Shown piece by piece: positions 23,449 through 31,179 of a DNA stretch of 33,090 bases. The first letter of the stretch is position 1. Every line of letters begins with the position of its first letter. The position numbers were made by a program, and so were the translations under genes. This stretch comes from Streptomyces sp. UNOB3_S3. GTDB taxonomy: Bacteria > Actinomycetota > Actinomycetes > Streptomycetales > Streptomycetaceae. Location of the stretch: the NCBI RefSeq assembly GCF_020740895.1, contig NZ_JAILXP010000027.1:1-33090 (forward strand). The letters are read 5' to 3'. Below the pieces are notes generated by a model. It ran no database searches, had not been told where the DNA came from, and was given only the letters and a program-made list of their open reading frames with translations.

Positions 23449-26199
23449 TCAGAGCCAGGTGTTGAACCGGCGGATGTACCAGGTCTTCACCCCCTGGGTC
23501 AGCAGGCAGTAGGCGAGCAGGGTGCCGGCCAGCCACGGGAAGTACGTCAGGGGCAGCGCCTGCATCCCGAGCACCCCGGCGAGCGGGGAGAACGGCACCC
23601 AGATGCCGAACGCCATGATCAGCGCGGTCATCACCAGCACGGGCGCGGTGGCCCGGGACCGCACGAAGGGGATCTTCCGGGTGCGCAGCATATGGACGAC
23701 CAGGGTCTGGGTCAGCAGGCCCTCGACGAACCAGCCGGACTGGAAGAGCGCCTGGTGCGCCTCGCTGTTCGCCCCGAAGACGTGCCACATCAGCAGGTAG
23801 GTGGTGATGTCGAAGACGGAGCTGGTGGGCCCGAGGACGAGCATGAAGCGGCCGATGCCCTTGGCGTCCCAGGCGCGGGGCTCGCGCAGGTACTCCTTGT
23901 CCATCCGGTCCCAGGGCGTGGCCAGCTGCGAGATGTCGTACGCGAGGTTCTGCACGAGCAGCTGCATGGCCAGCATCGGCTGGAAGGGGATGAAGGCGGA
24001 GGCGACCAGGACGGAGAAGACGTTCCCGAAGTTCGAGGAGGCCGTCATCTTGATGTACTTGATGGTGTTGCCGAAGGTCTGCCGGCCCTGGAGGACGCCC
24101 TGCTCCAGGACCATGAGGTCCTTCTCCAGCAGGATGATGTCGGCGGACTCCTTGGCGATGTCGACGGCCGTGTCGACGGAGATGCCGACGTCGGCGTCGC
24201 GCAGCGCGGCGGCGTCGTTGATGCCGTCGCCGAGGAAGCCGACGGTGTGGCCCTCGGCCTGGAGGGCGCGGACGATCCGGGCCTTCTGCACGGGGTTCGC
24301 CTTGGCGAAGACGGTGGTCGTGGCCGTCAGCTCGCGCAGCGCGGCGTCGTCCAGCCCGTCGATCTCCGCTCCGGTGACGACACGGCCGACGTCGATGCCG
24401 ACGTCCGCGCAGACCCGGGCGGCGACCAGCTCGTTGTCACCGGTGACGACCTTGACGGCGATGCCGTTGTCGGCGAGCGCCTGGAGGGCCTGGGCGGCGT
24501 CCTTCTTCGGCGGGTCGAGGAAGGCGAGGAAGCCGATGAGGGTGAGCTCCGCCTCGTCGGCGACCGTGTACGTCTCGCTCTCGGCGGGCGTCGTACGGGT
24601 CGCGACGGCGAGGACGCGCAGGCCGAGCCGGTTGTTGGCCTCGGCGGTCAGGGCCGCCTCACGGCGCAGCGCGTCGGTGAGCGGGACGCGGACGCCGCGG
24701 TCGGTCATATGGGTGCACAGGCCGAGGACCTCCTCGACGGCGCCCTTGGTGATGAGGCAGTGTTCGCCAACCGCGTGCTCGGCGGCGGACCCAGTGAGTT
24801 CCTTCCGGGCCAGCACGACCGACATCCGGCGGCGGGCGAAGTCGAAGGGGATCTCGTCGACCATCGTGAAACGGGCGTCGACGACAACCTCCTCGGCTTC
24901 GAGCACACGGTCGATGACGGCCTGGTCCAGCAGATTGCGCAGCCCGGTCTGGAAGTGGCTGTTGAGGTAGGCGTACTCCAGGACCTCGCTGTCCTCGCCG
25001 CCCCGGACGTCGAGGTAGCGGTCGAGGACGATGCGGTCCTCGGTGAGGGTGCCGGTCTTGTCCGTGCAGAGCACGTCCATGGCGCCGAGGTTCTGGATGG
25101 CGTTGAGGCGCTTGACGACGACCTTGTGGCGGGACATGGTGACCGCGCCGCGCGCCAGGTTGGTGGTGACGACCATCGGCAGCATCTCGGGGGTGAGGCC
25201 GACGGCCACGGCGATCGCGAAGGTGAAGGCCTCGGCCCAGTCGCCCTTGGTGAAACCGTTGATCGCGAAGACCAGCGGGACCATGACCAGCATGAAGCGG
25301 ATCAGCAGGTAGCTGACCTTCTTCACGCCCGTGTCGAAGCTGGTCTCGGGCCGCTCGCCGACGAGGGAACCGGCCATCGAGCCGAAGTAGGTGTCGGCGC
25401 CGGTGGCCACGACCACGCCGGTGGCGGTGCCGGAGGTGACGGAGGTGCCCATGAGGGCGAGGTTGTCGGCCTCGACGGGGTCGGTGGTCGTGGACTGCCC
25501 GTAGTCGTGCGTACGCGTGTCGGCCTTGGGCGCGGGCAGCGACTCCCCGGAGAGCGCGGCCTGGCTGATCATGAGGTCCTTGGCCGTGAGCAGCCGCAGA
25601 TCGGCGGGGACGAGGTCACCGGCGGCCAGCCGGACGACGTCGCCCTTGACGACCCGGTCCATGGGGATCTCCACGGTGGCGGGCGCGGCGTCCCGCCCGG
25701 CCCGGCGCTGGACGGCCGTGGTGGTGGTGACCAGCGCCCGCAGCGCGGCGGCGGAGGCGGCGGACCGGTACTCCTGCCAGAACCGCAGCAGGCCGCTGAT
25801 CAGCACCATCGCCCCGAGGATGGGGATCTTGGGGTCGAAGGGCTCCTCGTCGGCGACCTGCAGCCACTGGGCGTACATGATCACGACGAGCGCGGTCAGG
25901 ATCAGGATGAACGGGTTCCAGAAGGCCTTGGCCAGCTGTGCGTACCAGCGGGGGCCGCGGTCGTGGGCGACGACGTTCGCGCCGTCGCGCTCCAGACGCT
26001 CCTCGGCCTCGTCCTGCCGCAGCCCCTGCGGGGTGGCGCGGACGTCCTGGAGCACCTGGGACCCGGGCAGCGCGCTGAACCGGGCGAGCCGCCCGGCGAC
26101 GGCACGGGTGCCGGCCTCCAGCTCGGCGGCCTTGCGCTCACGGCGGGTACGGCCGCCCGGCGGCGCGAGCTTCTGGGGGGTGAGGGTGGTGTTGGTCAT
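23449..26199 (-). CDS. mgtA: P3B-type Mg2+-importing ATPase
   Basis: About 916 residues. The phosphorylation motif is CTDKTGTLTED; the dephosphorylation motif appears as the LSGES segment; the hinge GDGINDAAALRDADVGIS and FDPPKKD (LDPPKKDAAQ) are typical of MgtA/MgtB. Around ten membrane segments are expected, with four in the C-terminal third. It imports Mg2+ at low external concentration. GGAGAGAGG lies a few bases before ATG 26199, which is preferred over ATG 26229. A 270-base leader with a small upstream ORF precedes it, suggesting RNA-level control. Confidence 0.95.
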   Translation of the reverse strand: MTNTTLTPQKLAPPGGRTRRERKAAELEAGTRAVAGRLARFSALPGSQVLQDVRATPQGLRQDEAEERLERDGANVVAHDRGPRWYAQLAKAFWNPFILILTALVVIMYAQWLQVADEEPFDPKIPILGAMVLISGLLRFWQEYRSAASAAALRALVTTTTAVQRRAGRDAAPATVEIPMDRVVKGDVVRLAAGDLVPADLRLLTAKDLMISQAALSGESLPAPKADTRTHDYGQSTTTDPVEADNLALMGTSVTSGTATGVVVATGADTYFGSMAGSLVGERPETSFDTGVKKVSYLLIRFMLVMVPLVFAINGFTKGDWAEAFTFAIAVAVGLTPEMLPMVVTTNLARGAVTMSRHKVVVKRLNAIQNLGAMDVLCTDKTGTLTEDRIVLDRYLDVRGGEDSEVLEYAYLNSHFQTGLRNLLDQAVIDRVLEAEEVVVDARFTMVDEIPFDFARRRMSVVLARKELTGSAAEHAVGEHCLITKGAVEEVLGLCTHMTDRGVRVPLTDALRREAALTAEANNRLGLRVLAVATRTTPAESETYTVADEAELTLIGFLAFLDPPKKDAAQALQALADNGIAVKVVTGDNELVAARVCADVGIDVGRVVTGAEIDGLDDAALRELTATTTVFAKANPVQKARIVRALQAEGHTVGFLGDGINDAAALRDADVGISVDTAVDIAKESADIILLEKDLMVLEQGVLQGRQTFGNTIKYIKMTASSNFGNVFSVLVASAFIPFQPMLAMQLLVQNLAYDISQLATPWDRMDKEYLREPRAWDAKGIGRFMLVLGPTSSVFDITTYLLMWHVFGANSEAHQALFQSGWFVEGLLTQTLVVHMLRTRKIPFVRSRATAPVLVMTALIMAFGIWVPFSPLAGVLGMQALPLTYFPWLAGTLLAYCLLTQGVKTWYIRRFNTWL

Positions 26200-26471
26200 G
26201 GCGGAACCTCTCTCCGGGCATGACGGCATGGCGGCGTGGCGCGCAGGGGCGCGCGGCCGCGCCGCGCCGTGGGCACGGAAAAGTGGGCGTGGAGATAGGA
26301 CGGCCTGGCGCGCGGAGGGCAGCGGAAATCACCCGTGTCCGCGGGTTCAGGCGGAGAGAAACGCGGCCGGAAGTGGCCGATGAGAAAGGGGAATCACACG
26401 CGACAGCGAACAAACCACGAGCGGTCTGTCACCGAGGGGCGAACGGCCTGTGTGTCAGCGGAAAAACGGCG
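26200..26471 (-). promoter_or_regulatory. mgtA 5' leader RNA region
   Basis: This 272-base untranslated stretch lies between the leader peptide stop and mgtA. It has C/T-rich unstructured parts (for example CCCCTTTCTC) that could load Rho, and near the mgtA start a very GC-rich self-complementary segment at about 26241-26270 (GCGCGGCCGCGC core). I looked for the conserved core of the M-box Mg2+ riboswitch and did not find it. Confidence 0.5.
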
Positions 26472-26483
26472 TCAACGGGCCGT
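26466..26483 (-). terminator. Small attenuator-like hairpin at the leader ORF stop
   Basis: On the coding strand ACGGC-N8-GCCGT is followed directly by four more T residues. The leader stop codon (TGA, 26472-26474) lies in the loop. A ribosome finishing the leader would cover this stem. The stem is only five base pairs, so it is a weak candidate for an intrinsic attenuator. Confidence 0.35.
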
Positions 26484-26537
26484 GCGCGGGAGAGGTGCGC
26501 TGTGGCGAGGACTTCCCTCGGGACTCCGACTGGTCAT
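26472..26537 (-). CDS. 21-residue proline-containing leader peptide upstream of mgtA
   Basis: The coding strand has AGGAGGTGATC, fully complementary to the 3' end of 16S rRNA, eight bases before an ATG at 26537. The ORF has 21 codons, begins MTSRSPEG, ends APLPRTAR and stops with TGA. It contains four prolines and four arginines. Position and character recall the proline-rich MgtL leader of Salmonella mgtA (17 residues, also with a PLPR segment), where slow translation of prolines or ribosome destabilisation at low Mg2+ relieves termination. Homology is not claimed; this is an inference from the ribosome site, size, composition and position. Confidence 0.6.
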   Translation of the reverse strand: MTSRSPEGSPRHSAPLPRTAR

Positions 26538-26666
26538 CCCGATCACCTCCTCGCTCGTACGGACAGCGCTGGTGCCGCCGACGCACACGCCGAAGCGGGC
26601 CGGAACGGCACCTTCGGCACCCAGCATGCCACAGGTGTCACTGGTGTCGACCATGTGCGGGCAATG

Positions 26667-26683
26667 GGCGCGTAAAGCGCGCC
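26667..26683 (-). terminator. Hairpin downstream of the TetR gene
   Basis: Arms GGCGCG (26667-26672) and CGCGCC (26678-26683) with a five-base loop, 39 bases past the TetR stop. It may end the TetR message before the mgtA leader. The stem is short. Confidence 0.35.
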
Positions 26684-26721
26684 GGGGCGGCAGCGCGCGC
26701 AAGCGACGCCTTCCTCCCTGC

Positions 26722-27435
26722 CTACGAGGAGGTAGAGGAGTCGGAGGACCAGGCCGAGTTGGTGACGCTGGCCCTCGGCCGGGCAGCCTGCCCCGCCTGT
26801 CGCGGCGCCGCGGCCAGCGTCAGGCTGCCGGGTACGGCGGCGAACACCTCGCGCAGGTCGGCCGCGAGGGCGGCGCGCGCGGGGGTGCCCGGACGTGACG
26901 TCCAGGTGGCCAGCGCGCAGTGGAACGCGGCGATCAGGACATCCAGTGCGAGCCGCGGGCGCGGGTCTCCCGTGGCGCCGAGGTCGAGCCTGCGGCGGAG
27001 GACGGCGAGTGCGGCGCGGCAGGTGCGGTCGCAGAAGTGGAGGCCGTGCGCGCCCATCGAGGGTGTCCTCTCGGCGAGTCGGCGGCTGAGCAGCACGCGC
27101 CGGGCCCAGTCGTCCGTCATCCGGTCCAGGGCGGCGAGCAGCGCGTCCTGCAGCGTCTCCAGGAGCGTACGGCCGCCCGGGTCGCGGGTCTCGAGGTCGT
27201 CGAGGAAAGCCGCCCAGAGGTCCTGGGTCGGTGCCATGGCGACGTCTTCCTTGCTCGTGAAGTAGCGGAAGAACGTGCGCTTGGAGACGTCCACGGCGTC
27301 GCAGAGCTCGTCGAGGGTCGTGCCGTCGAAGCCGTGCTCGGTGAACTGTTCCAGGGCCGTGTCGATCAGCGCCTGCCGGGTGCGGAGCTTCTTGCGCTCG
27401 CGCAGCGGCAGCCGCTCCTTCTCGGTTTCCGCCAT
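26722..27435 (-). CDS. TetR-family transcriptional regulator
   Basis: A 237-residue regulator. The N-terminal helix-turn-helix is clear (RKKLRTRQALIDTALEQF, GFDGTTLDELCDAVDVSKRT, FFRYFTSKEDV); the C-terminal ligand domain is not assignable, and the tail is Ser/Ala-rich. It is divergent from a quinone oxidoreductase gene and separated from it by 122 bases containing a perfect palindrome. TetR proteins in this arrangement usually repress both themselves and the neighbour until a small electrophile, quinone or drug binds. Confidence 0.92.
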   Translation of the reverse strand: MAETEKERLPLRERKKLRTRQALIDTALEQFTEHGFDGTTLDELCDAVDVSKRTFFRYFTSKEDVAMAPTQDLWAAFLDDLETRDPGGRTLLETLQDALLAALDRMTDDWARRVLLSRRLAERTPSMGAHGLHFCDRTCRAALAVLRRRLDLGATGDPRPRLALDVLIAAFHCALATWTSRPGTPARAALAADLREVFAAVPGSLTLAAAPRQAGQAARPRASVTNSAWSSDSSTSS

Positions 27436-27476
27436 GACGGCAGCGTACTGGAGATGCCCATGGGCGCTAACGCCAC

Positions 27477-27508
27477 TTGCAAGCTTATGCCACTCAGTGG
27501 CATAAGTA
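27477..27508 (+). promoter_or_regulatory. TetR operator overlapping the oxidoreductase promoter
   Basis: Perfect 10-bp arms CTTATGCCAC (27484-27493) and GTGGCATAAG (27497-27506) around TCA. It sits inside a probable promoter: TTGCAA at 27477-27482 as -35 and CATAAG at 27501-27506 as -10 (18-base spacing). Binding there would block RNA polymerase, so repression of the oxidoreductase by the adjacent TetR is the natural reading. Confidence 0.8.
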
Positions 27509-27557
27509 TCTCCGGTGCTTCCAGGCGCCGCTCAGCCCTGCCGAAAGGTCCCCACCC

Positions 27558-28487
27558 ATGCGCGCCCTGCTCGTCGACCGCTCCGCCCCCGCCGGACTGC
27601 GGCCCGGTCATGTCCCCGACCCCACGCCCGCACCCCATCAGGCGCTGATCCGGGTGGCGGCGACGTCCCTCAACCACGGTGAGATCAGGCACGGCCTGGA
27701 GAACGCGCCGGACGGGGCCGTTCTCGGCTGGGACGCGGCCGGCGTCGTGGAGCGGGCGGCGGCCGACGGCTCGGGGCCGGCCGCCGGAACCCCTGTGGTG
27801 ACCCTGGCCCCCGACGGGGCCTGGGCCGAACTCCGCGCCGTCGACACCGATCTGATCGGAACGGTTCCCGCCGGCGCCGACCCCGGGGCGGTCAGTACGA
27901 TCCCCGTCGCGGGCGCCAGCGCCCTGCGCGCCCTGCACCGCCTGGGCCCGATCCTCGGCAGGCGGATCCTCGTCACCGGGGCCACCGGTGGCGTCGGGCG
28001 GTACGCCGTCCAGCTCGCCCGGCTCGGCGGCGCGCACGTCATCGCCTCCACCGCGAGCCCGGAGGCGCACGGTGACGGACTGCGCGACCTCGGTGCCCAG
28101 GAAGTGATCGCGGAGCCCGCGGCGCTCGGCGCGCCGGTGGACGGTGTCGTGGACCTGGTGGGCGGACGGCAGCTCGTCGACGCCTACGAGAAGCTGGCCG
28201 AGAGGGGCACGCTGGTCTCCGTGGGACACGCGACGGGTGAGAGCGAGCACTTCCCCGTCGGCGCCTTCTTCGGCGACCAGGGACGGCACGACCGCTCCAT
28301 CGCCACCTTCTTCCTGCTCTCCTGCACCGGCCTCGGCCCCGACCTGTCCTGGCTCGCCAGCCGGGTCGCCGCCGGTGACCTCGACCCGGGGATCTCCTGG
28401 CGGGGGAGCTGGGAGAAGGCGGCCGAAGCGGCCGAGGCCCTGCTCGGACGCCGGCTCCACGGCAAGGCGGTACTCGAGATCGGCTGA
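27558..28487 (+). CDS. Quinone oxidoreductase / zinc-independent MDR dehydrogenase
   Basis: A 309-residue medium-chain reductase with an N-terminal GroES-like domain ([17 protein letters not shown]) and an NADPH Rossmann domain ([22 protein letters not shown]). No structural or catalytic zinc ligands of the alcohol dehydrogenases are present, so a quinone or enone reductase role is likely. The GAAAGG-supported ATG at 27558 is preferred; the longer open frame starts inside the operator. It ends 16 bases from the convergent xdhC stop, with no terminator visible between. Confidence 0.9.
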   Translation: MRALLVDRSAPAGLRPGHVPDPTPAPHQALIRVAATSLNHGEIRHGLENAPDGAVLGWDAAGVVERAAADGSGPAAGTPVVTLAPDGAWAELRAVDTDLIGTVPAGADPGAVSTIPVAGASALRALHRLGPILGRRILVTGATGGVGRYAVQLARLGGAHVIASTASPEAHGDGLRDLGAQEVIAEPAALGAPVDGVVDLVGGRQLVDAYEKLAERGTLVSVGHATGESEHFPVGAFFGDQGRHDRSIATFFLLSCTGLGPDLSWLASRVAAGDLDPGISWRGSWEKAAEAAEALLGRRLHGKAVLEIG

Positions 28488-28503
28488 CGCGAGGTGCCGG
28501 CAC

Positions 28504-29640
28504 TCAGGCCGTGGTGGCATCCGCTTTCCTCCGGCCCGGGTGACGCACCGGGCTCCGCGCCTCGTGGTGGATCGGCGTGCCCCCGCCCGTCAGCGGAATC
28601 CCCGATCCTCCGCGCCGCAGCGCGATGATTTCCGCTGCGATGGAGAGGGCCGTCTCCTCCGGCGTCCTGGCGCCGAGGTCGAGGCCGATCGGGGAGCGCA
28701 GCCGGGCCAATTCGGCGTCCGTCAGCCCCTCTTCGCGCAGCCGCGCCAGCCGCGCCTCGTGCGTACGGCGCGATCCCATCGCGCCCACGTACGCGACCGG
28801 CAGGCGCAACGCCCGTTCCAGCAGCGGGACGTCGAACTTCGCGTCGTGCGTGAGGACGCAGACGACCGTACGGGCGTCGACCGCCGTCCGGTCGAGGTAG
28901 CGGTGGGGCCAGTCGACGGCCACCTCGTCGGCCTCCGGGAAGCGCGCCCGTGTCGCGAAGACGGGGCGGGCGTCGCACACGGTCACGTGGTAGCCGAGGA
29001 ACTTGCCCGCCCGCACCAGCGCCGCCGCGAAGTCGATCGCGCCGAAGACGAGCATCCGCGGCGGCGGCACGCTGCACTCGACCAGGAGCCGGACCTCATG
29101 ACAGGGGAGGTCGACGGCGCCCGTACGGCCCGCGTCCAGCAGGGCCAGCGCCTCCCGGGCCGCCGTCGCGTCCAGCGCCGGGCCGCCGCCCAGGCAGCCC
29201 TCGGCCCGGCCGCCGGGCCGTACGAGCAGGGTGCGGCCCGGTGTGCCGGGCGGGCCCGTCACCACCCGGGCCAGCGCCAGCGCCTCGCCGCGCGCGGCGG
29301 CGGACAGCGCCTCGGCCAGCACCGGATTCCGCTGTACCGGGGTCACCAGCACGTCGATCTCGCCGCCGCACATCAGGCCGACGGCGAAGGCGTCCTCGTC
29401 CGAGTAGCCGAACCGTTCCCGCAGGGTCTCCCCGGTCTCCAGCGCCTCGCGGCACAGCTCGTACACCGCGCCCTCCACGCACCCTCCGGAGACCGAGCCG
29501 ACGGCCGTTCCCCCGGCGTCGACGGCGAGGGCCGCGCCCGGTGGGCGGGGCGCGCTGCCCCGGACGGCGACGACCGTGGCCACCGCGAATTCGCGGCCCT
29601 CCGCGTACCAGCGGCGCAGGTCGTCCGCGATGTCCAGCAC
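28504..29640 (-). CDS. xdhC: XdhC-type molybdenum cofactor maturation factor
   Basis: A 378-residue protein with the N-terminal XdhC/CoxI domain (ATVVAVRGSAPRPPGAALAV, SGGCVEG, CGGEIDVLV) and a C-terminal Rossmann domain (PRMLVFGAIDFAAALVRAGKFLGY, DARPVFA, VLTHDAKFD, YVGAMGSRRT). XdhC binds molybdenum cofactor, promotes its sulfuration and inserts it into xanthine dehydrogenase. GTG 29640 follows GGGGG by seven bases and starts 11 bases after the permease stop, so it is the third gene of a xanthine dehydrogenase-permease-xdhC operon. One oddity: the Rossmann glycine motif reads GAIDFA rather than GxGxxA. Confidence 0.93.
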   Translation of the reverse strand: MLDIADDLRRWYAEGREFAVATVVAVRGSAPRPPGAALAVDAGGTAVGSVSGGCVEGAVYELCREALETGETLRERFGYSDEDAFAVGLMCGGEIDVLVTPVQRNPVLAEALSAAARGEALALARVVTGPPGTPGRTLLVRPGGRAEGCLGGGPALDATAAREALALLDAGRTGAVDLPCHEVRLLVECSVPPPRMLVFGAIDFAAALVRAGKFLGYHVTVCDARPVFATRARFPEADEVAVDWPHRYLDRTAVDARTVVCVLTHDAKFDVPLLERALRLPVAYVGAMGSRRTHEARLARLREEGLTDAELARLRSPIGLDLGARTPEETALSIAAEIIALRRGGSGIPLTGGGTPIHHEARSPVRHPGRRKADATTA

Positions 29641-29651
29641 GACAGAACCCC

Positions 29652-31112
29652 CTACTTCACGCCCAGCCACTGCTCGATCGGGTGCAGGGCGAAGTAGCCC
29701 GCGAAGACGAGAGTCAGCACCCACATGAAGAGGCCGGGCTCGCGCCAGCGGCCCTGCCCGGCCTTGATGACGGTGTAGGCGATGACGCCGCCGCCGACGC
29801 CCACGGTGATGGAGTACGTGAACGGCATCAGCGCCACCGTCAGGAAGACCGGGATGGCGACCGCGCGGTCCGTCCAGTCGATGTGGCGGGCGTGGCTCAT
29901 CATCATCGCGCCGATGACGACCAGCGCCGCCGCGGCGATCTCGCCGGGGACGATCCTCGTCAGGGGCGTGAAGAACAGGCACGCCGTGAAGAACAGCCCG
30001 GTGACGACGGACGACAGGCCCGTGCGGGCGCCCTCGCCCACGCCCGTCGCCGACTCGACGAAGACCGTCTGGCCCGAGGCCCCGGCCACTCCGCCGATCG
30101 CCCCGCCCGCGCCGTCGACGAGCAGCGCCCGGCTCAGTCCGGGCATCCGGCCGCGCTCGTCGGCGAGTCCGGCCTCGGTGCCCACGCCGATGATCGTGGC
30201 CATGGCGTCGAAGAACCCGGCCAGCACCAGAGTGAAGACGATCATCCCCACGGTCACCCCGCCGACCTTCCCCCAGCCGCCGAACTCGACCTGGCCGAAG
30301 AGCGAGAAGTCGGGCATGGAGACGGCCCCGCCGGTGAGCCTGGGGGCGCCGTTCTGCCAGGTGCGGGGGCCGAGGTCGAAGGCCGCGTTCACGACGACGG
30401 CAAGCACGGTGCCCGCCACGATGCCGATGAGGATCGCGCCGGGCACATCGCGCGCCTGGAGCATGAAGATCAGCAGCAGGGTGACGGAGAAGAGCAGCAC
30501 CGGCCAGCCGGCCAGCTCGCCCGCGGGTCCCAGGGTGACCGGTCCCCCGGACTTCGCGGCGTGCACGAAGCCCGCCTTGACCAGGCCGATCAGGGCGATG
30601 AACATGCCGATGCCCATGGTGATGGCGTGCTTGAGCTCCAGCGGGATGGCGTTCATGACGCGTTCGCGCAGCCCGGTGAGGACGAGCAGCATGATGACGA
30701 CGCCGTAGAGGACGCACATGCCCATGGCCTGCGGCCAGGTCAGCTGGGGCGCGACCTGGGTGGAGAGCACCCCGGAGACCCCCAGGCCGGCCGCGAGTGC
30801 CAGCGGAACCCTGCCGATCAGTCCCATCAGCAGGGTGGACAGCGCTGCCGCGAAGGCCGTCGCGGTGATCAGGCCCGTCCGGGCGAGGGTGTGCCGCCCG
30901 GCGTCCGGTCCGGAGAGGATCAGCGGGTTGAGCAGGAGGATGTAGCTCATCGCCATGAACGTGGTGACGCCGCCGCGCACTTCACGTCCCAGCGTCGATC
31001 CCCGTTCGGAGATGTGGAAGTAACGGTCGAGCCAGGACCGTCCGGCGGGCGGACGCGAGCCCGCGCCCGCCTCCTCCGCCGTGGTCCCCGGCCGCACGGA
31101 TGCATGGGTCAT
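29652..31112 (-). CDS. AzgA/PbuG-type purine permease (NCS2 family)
   Basis: A 486-residue transporter with about 12-14 membrane segments. Signature segments are STLGREVRGGVTTFMAMSYI, FFDAMATIIGVGTEAGLA and SGQTVFVESATGVGEGARTG, typical of guanine/hypoxanthine H+ symporters. ATG 31112 (MTHASV) has GGAG eight bases upstream; the longer open frame is a run of Pro/Ala. It lies 67 bases downstream of the xanthine dehydrogenase gene, so purine uptake and oxidation are co-expressed. Confidence 0.93.
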   Translation of the reverse strand: MTHASVRPGTTAEEAGAGSRPPAGRSWLDRYFHISERGSTLGREVRGGVTTFMAMSYILLLNPLILSGPDAGRHTLARTGLITATAFAAALSTLLMGLIGRVPLALAAGLGVSGVLSTQVAPQLTWPQAMGMCVLYGVVIMLLVLTGLRERVMNAIPLELKHAITMGIGMFIALIGLVKAGFVHAAKSGGPVTLGPAGELAGWPVLLFSVTLLLIFMLQARDVPGAILIGIVAGTVLAVVVNAAFDLGPRTWQNGAPRLTGGAVSMPDFSLFGQVEFGGWGKVGGVTVGMIVFTLVLAGFFDAMATIIGVGTEAGLADERGRMPGLSRALLVDGAGGAIGGVAGASGQTVFVESATGVGEGARTGLSSVVTGLFFTACLFFTPLTRIVPGEIAAAALVVIGAMMMSHARHIDWTDRAVAIPVFLTVALMPFTYSITVGVGGGVIAYTVIKAGQGRWREPGLFMWVLTLVFAGYFALHPIEQWLGVK

Positions 31113-31179
31113 GGTGCCTGCTCCAGAGGGTTCCGGTGGGGGCTGCGTGACCCGGGGGACGGCCCGAGGCAAGGGGAGA

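Noticed and set aside
22567..26223. 1218-codon open frame on the plus strand
   Set aside because: It is antisense to mgtC and mgtA; its Gly/Asp/Val-rich composition is what the opposite frame of GC-rich genes produces.
26200..26471. M-box type Mg2+ riboswitch before mgtA
   Set aside because: The conserved M-box core could not be recognised on the coding strand; a leader-peptide mechanism fits better. A covariance-model search would settle it.
26472..26702. 76-codon protein upstream of mgtA
   Set aside because: The long version has no ribosome site and no coding character; only the last 21 codons follow a near-perfect Shine-Dalgarno.
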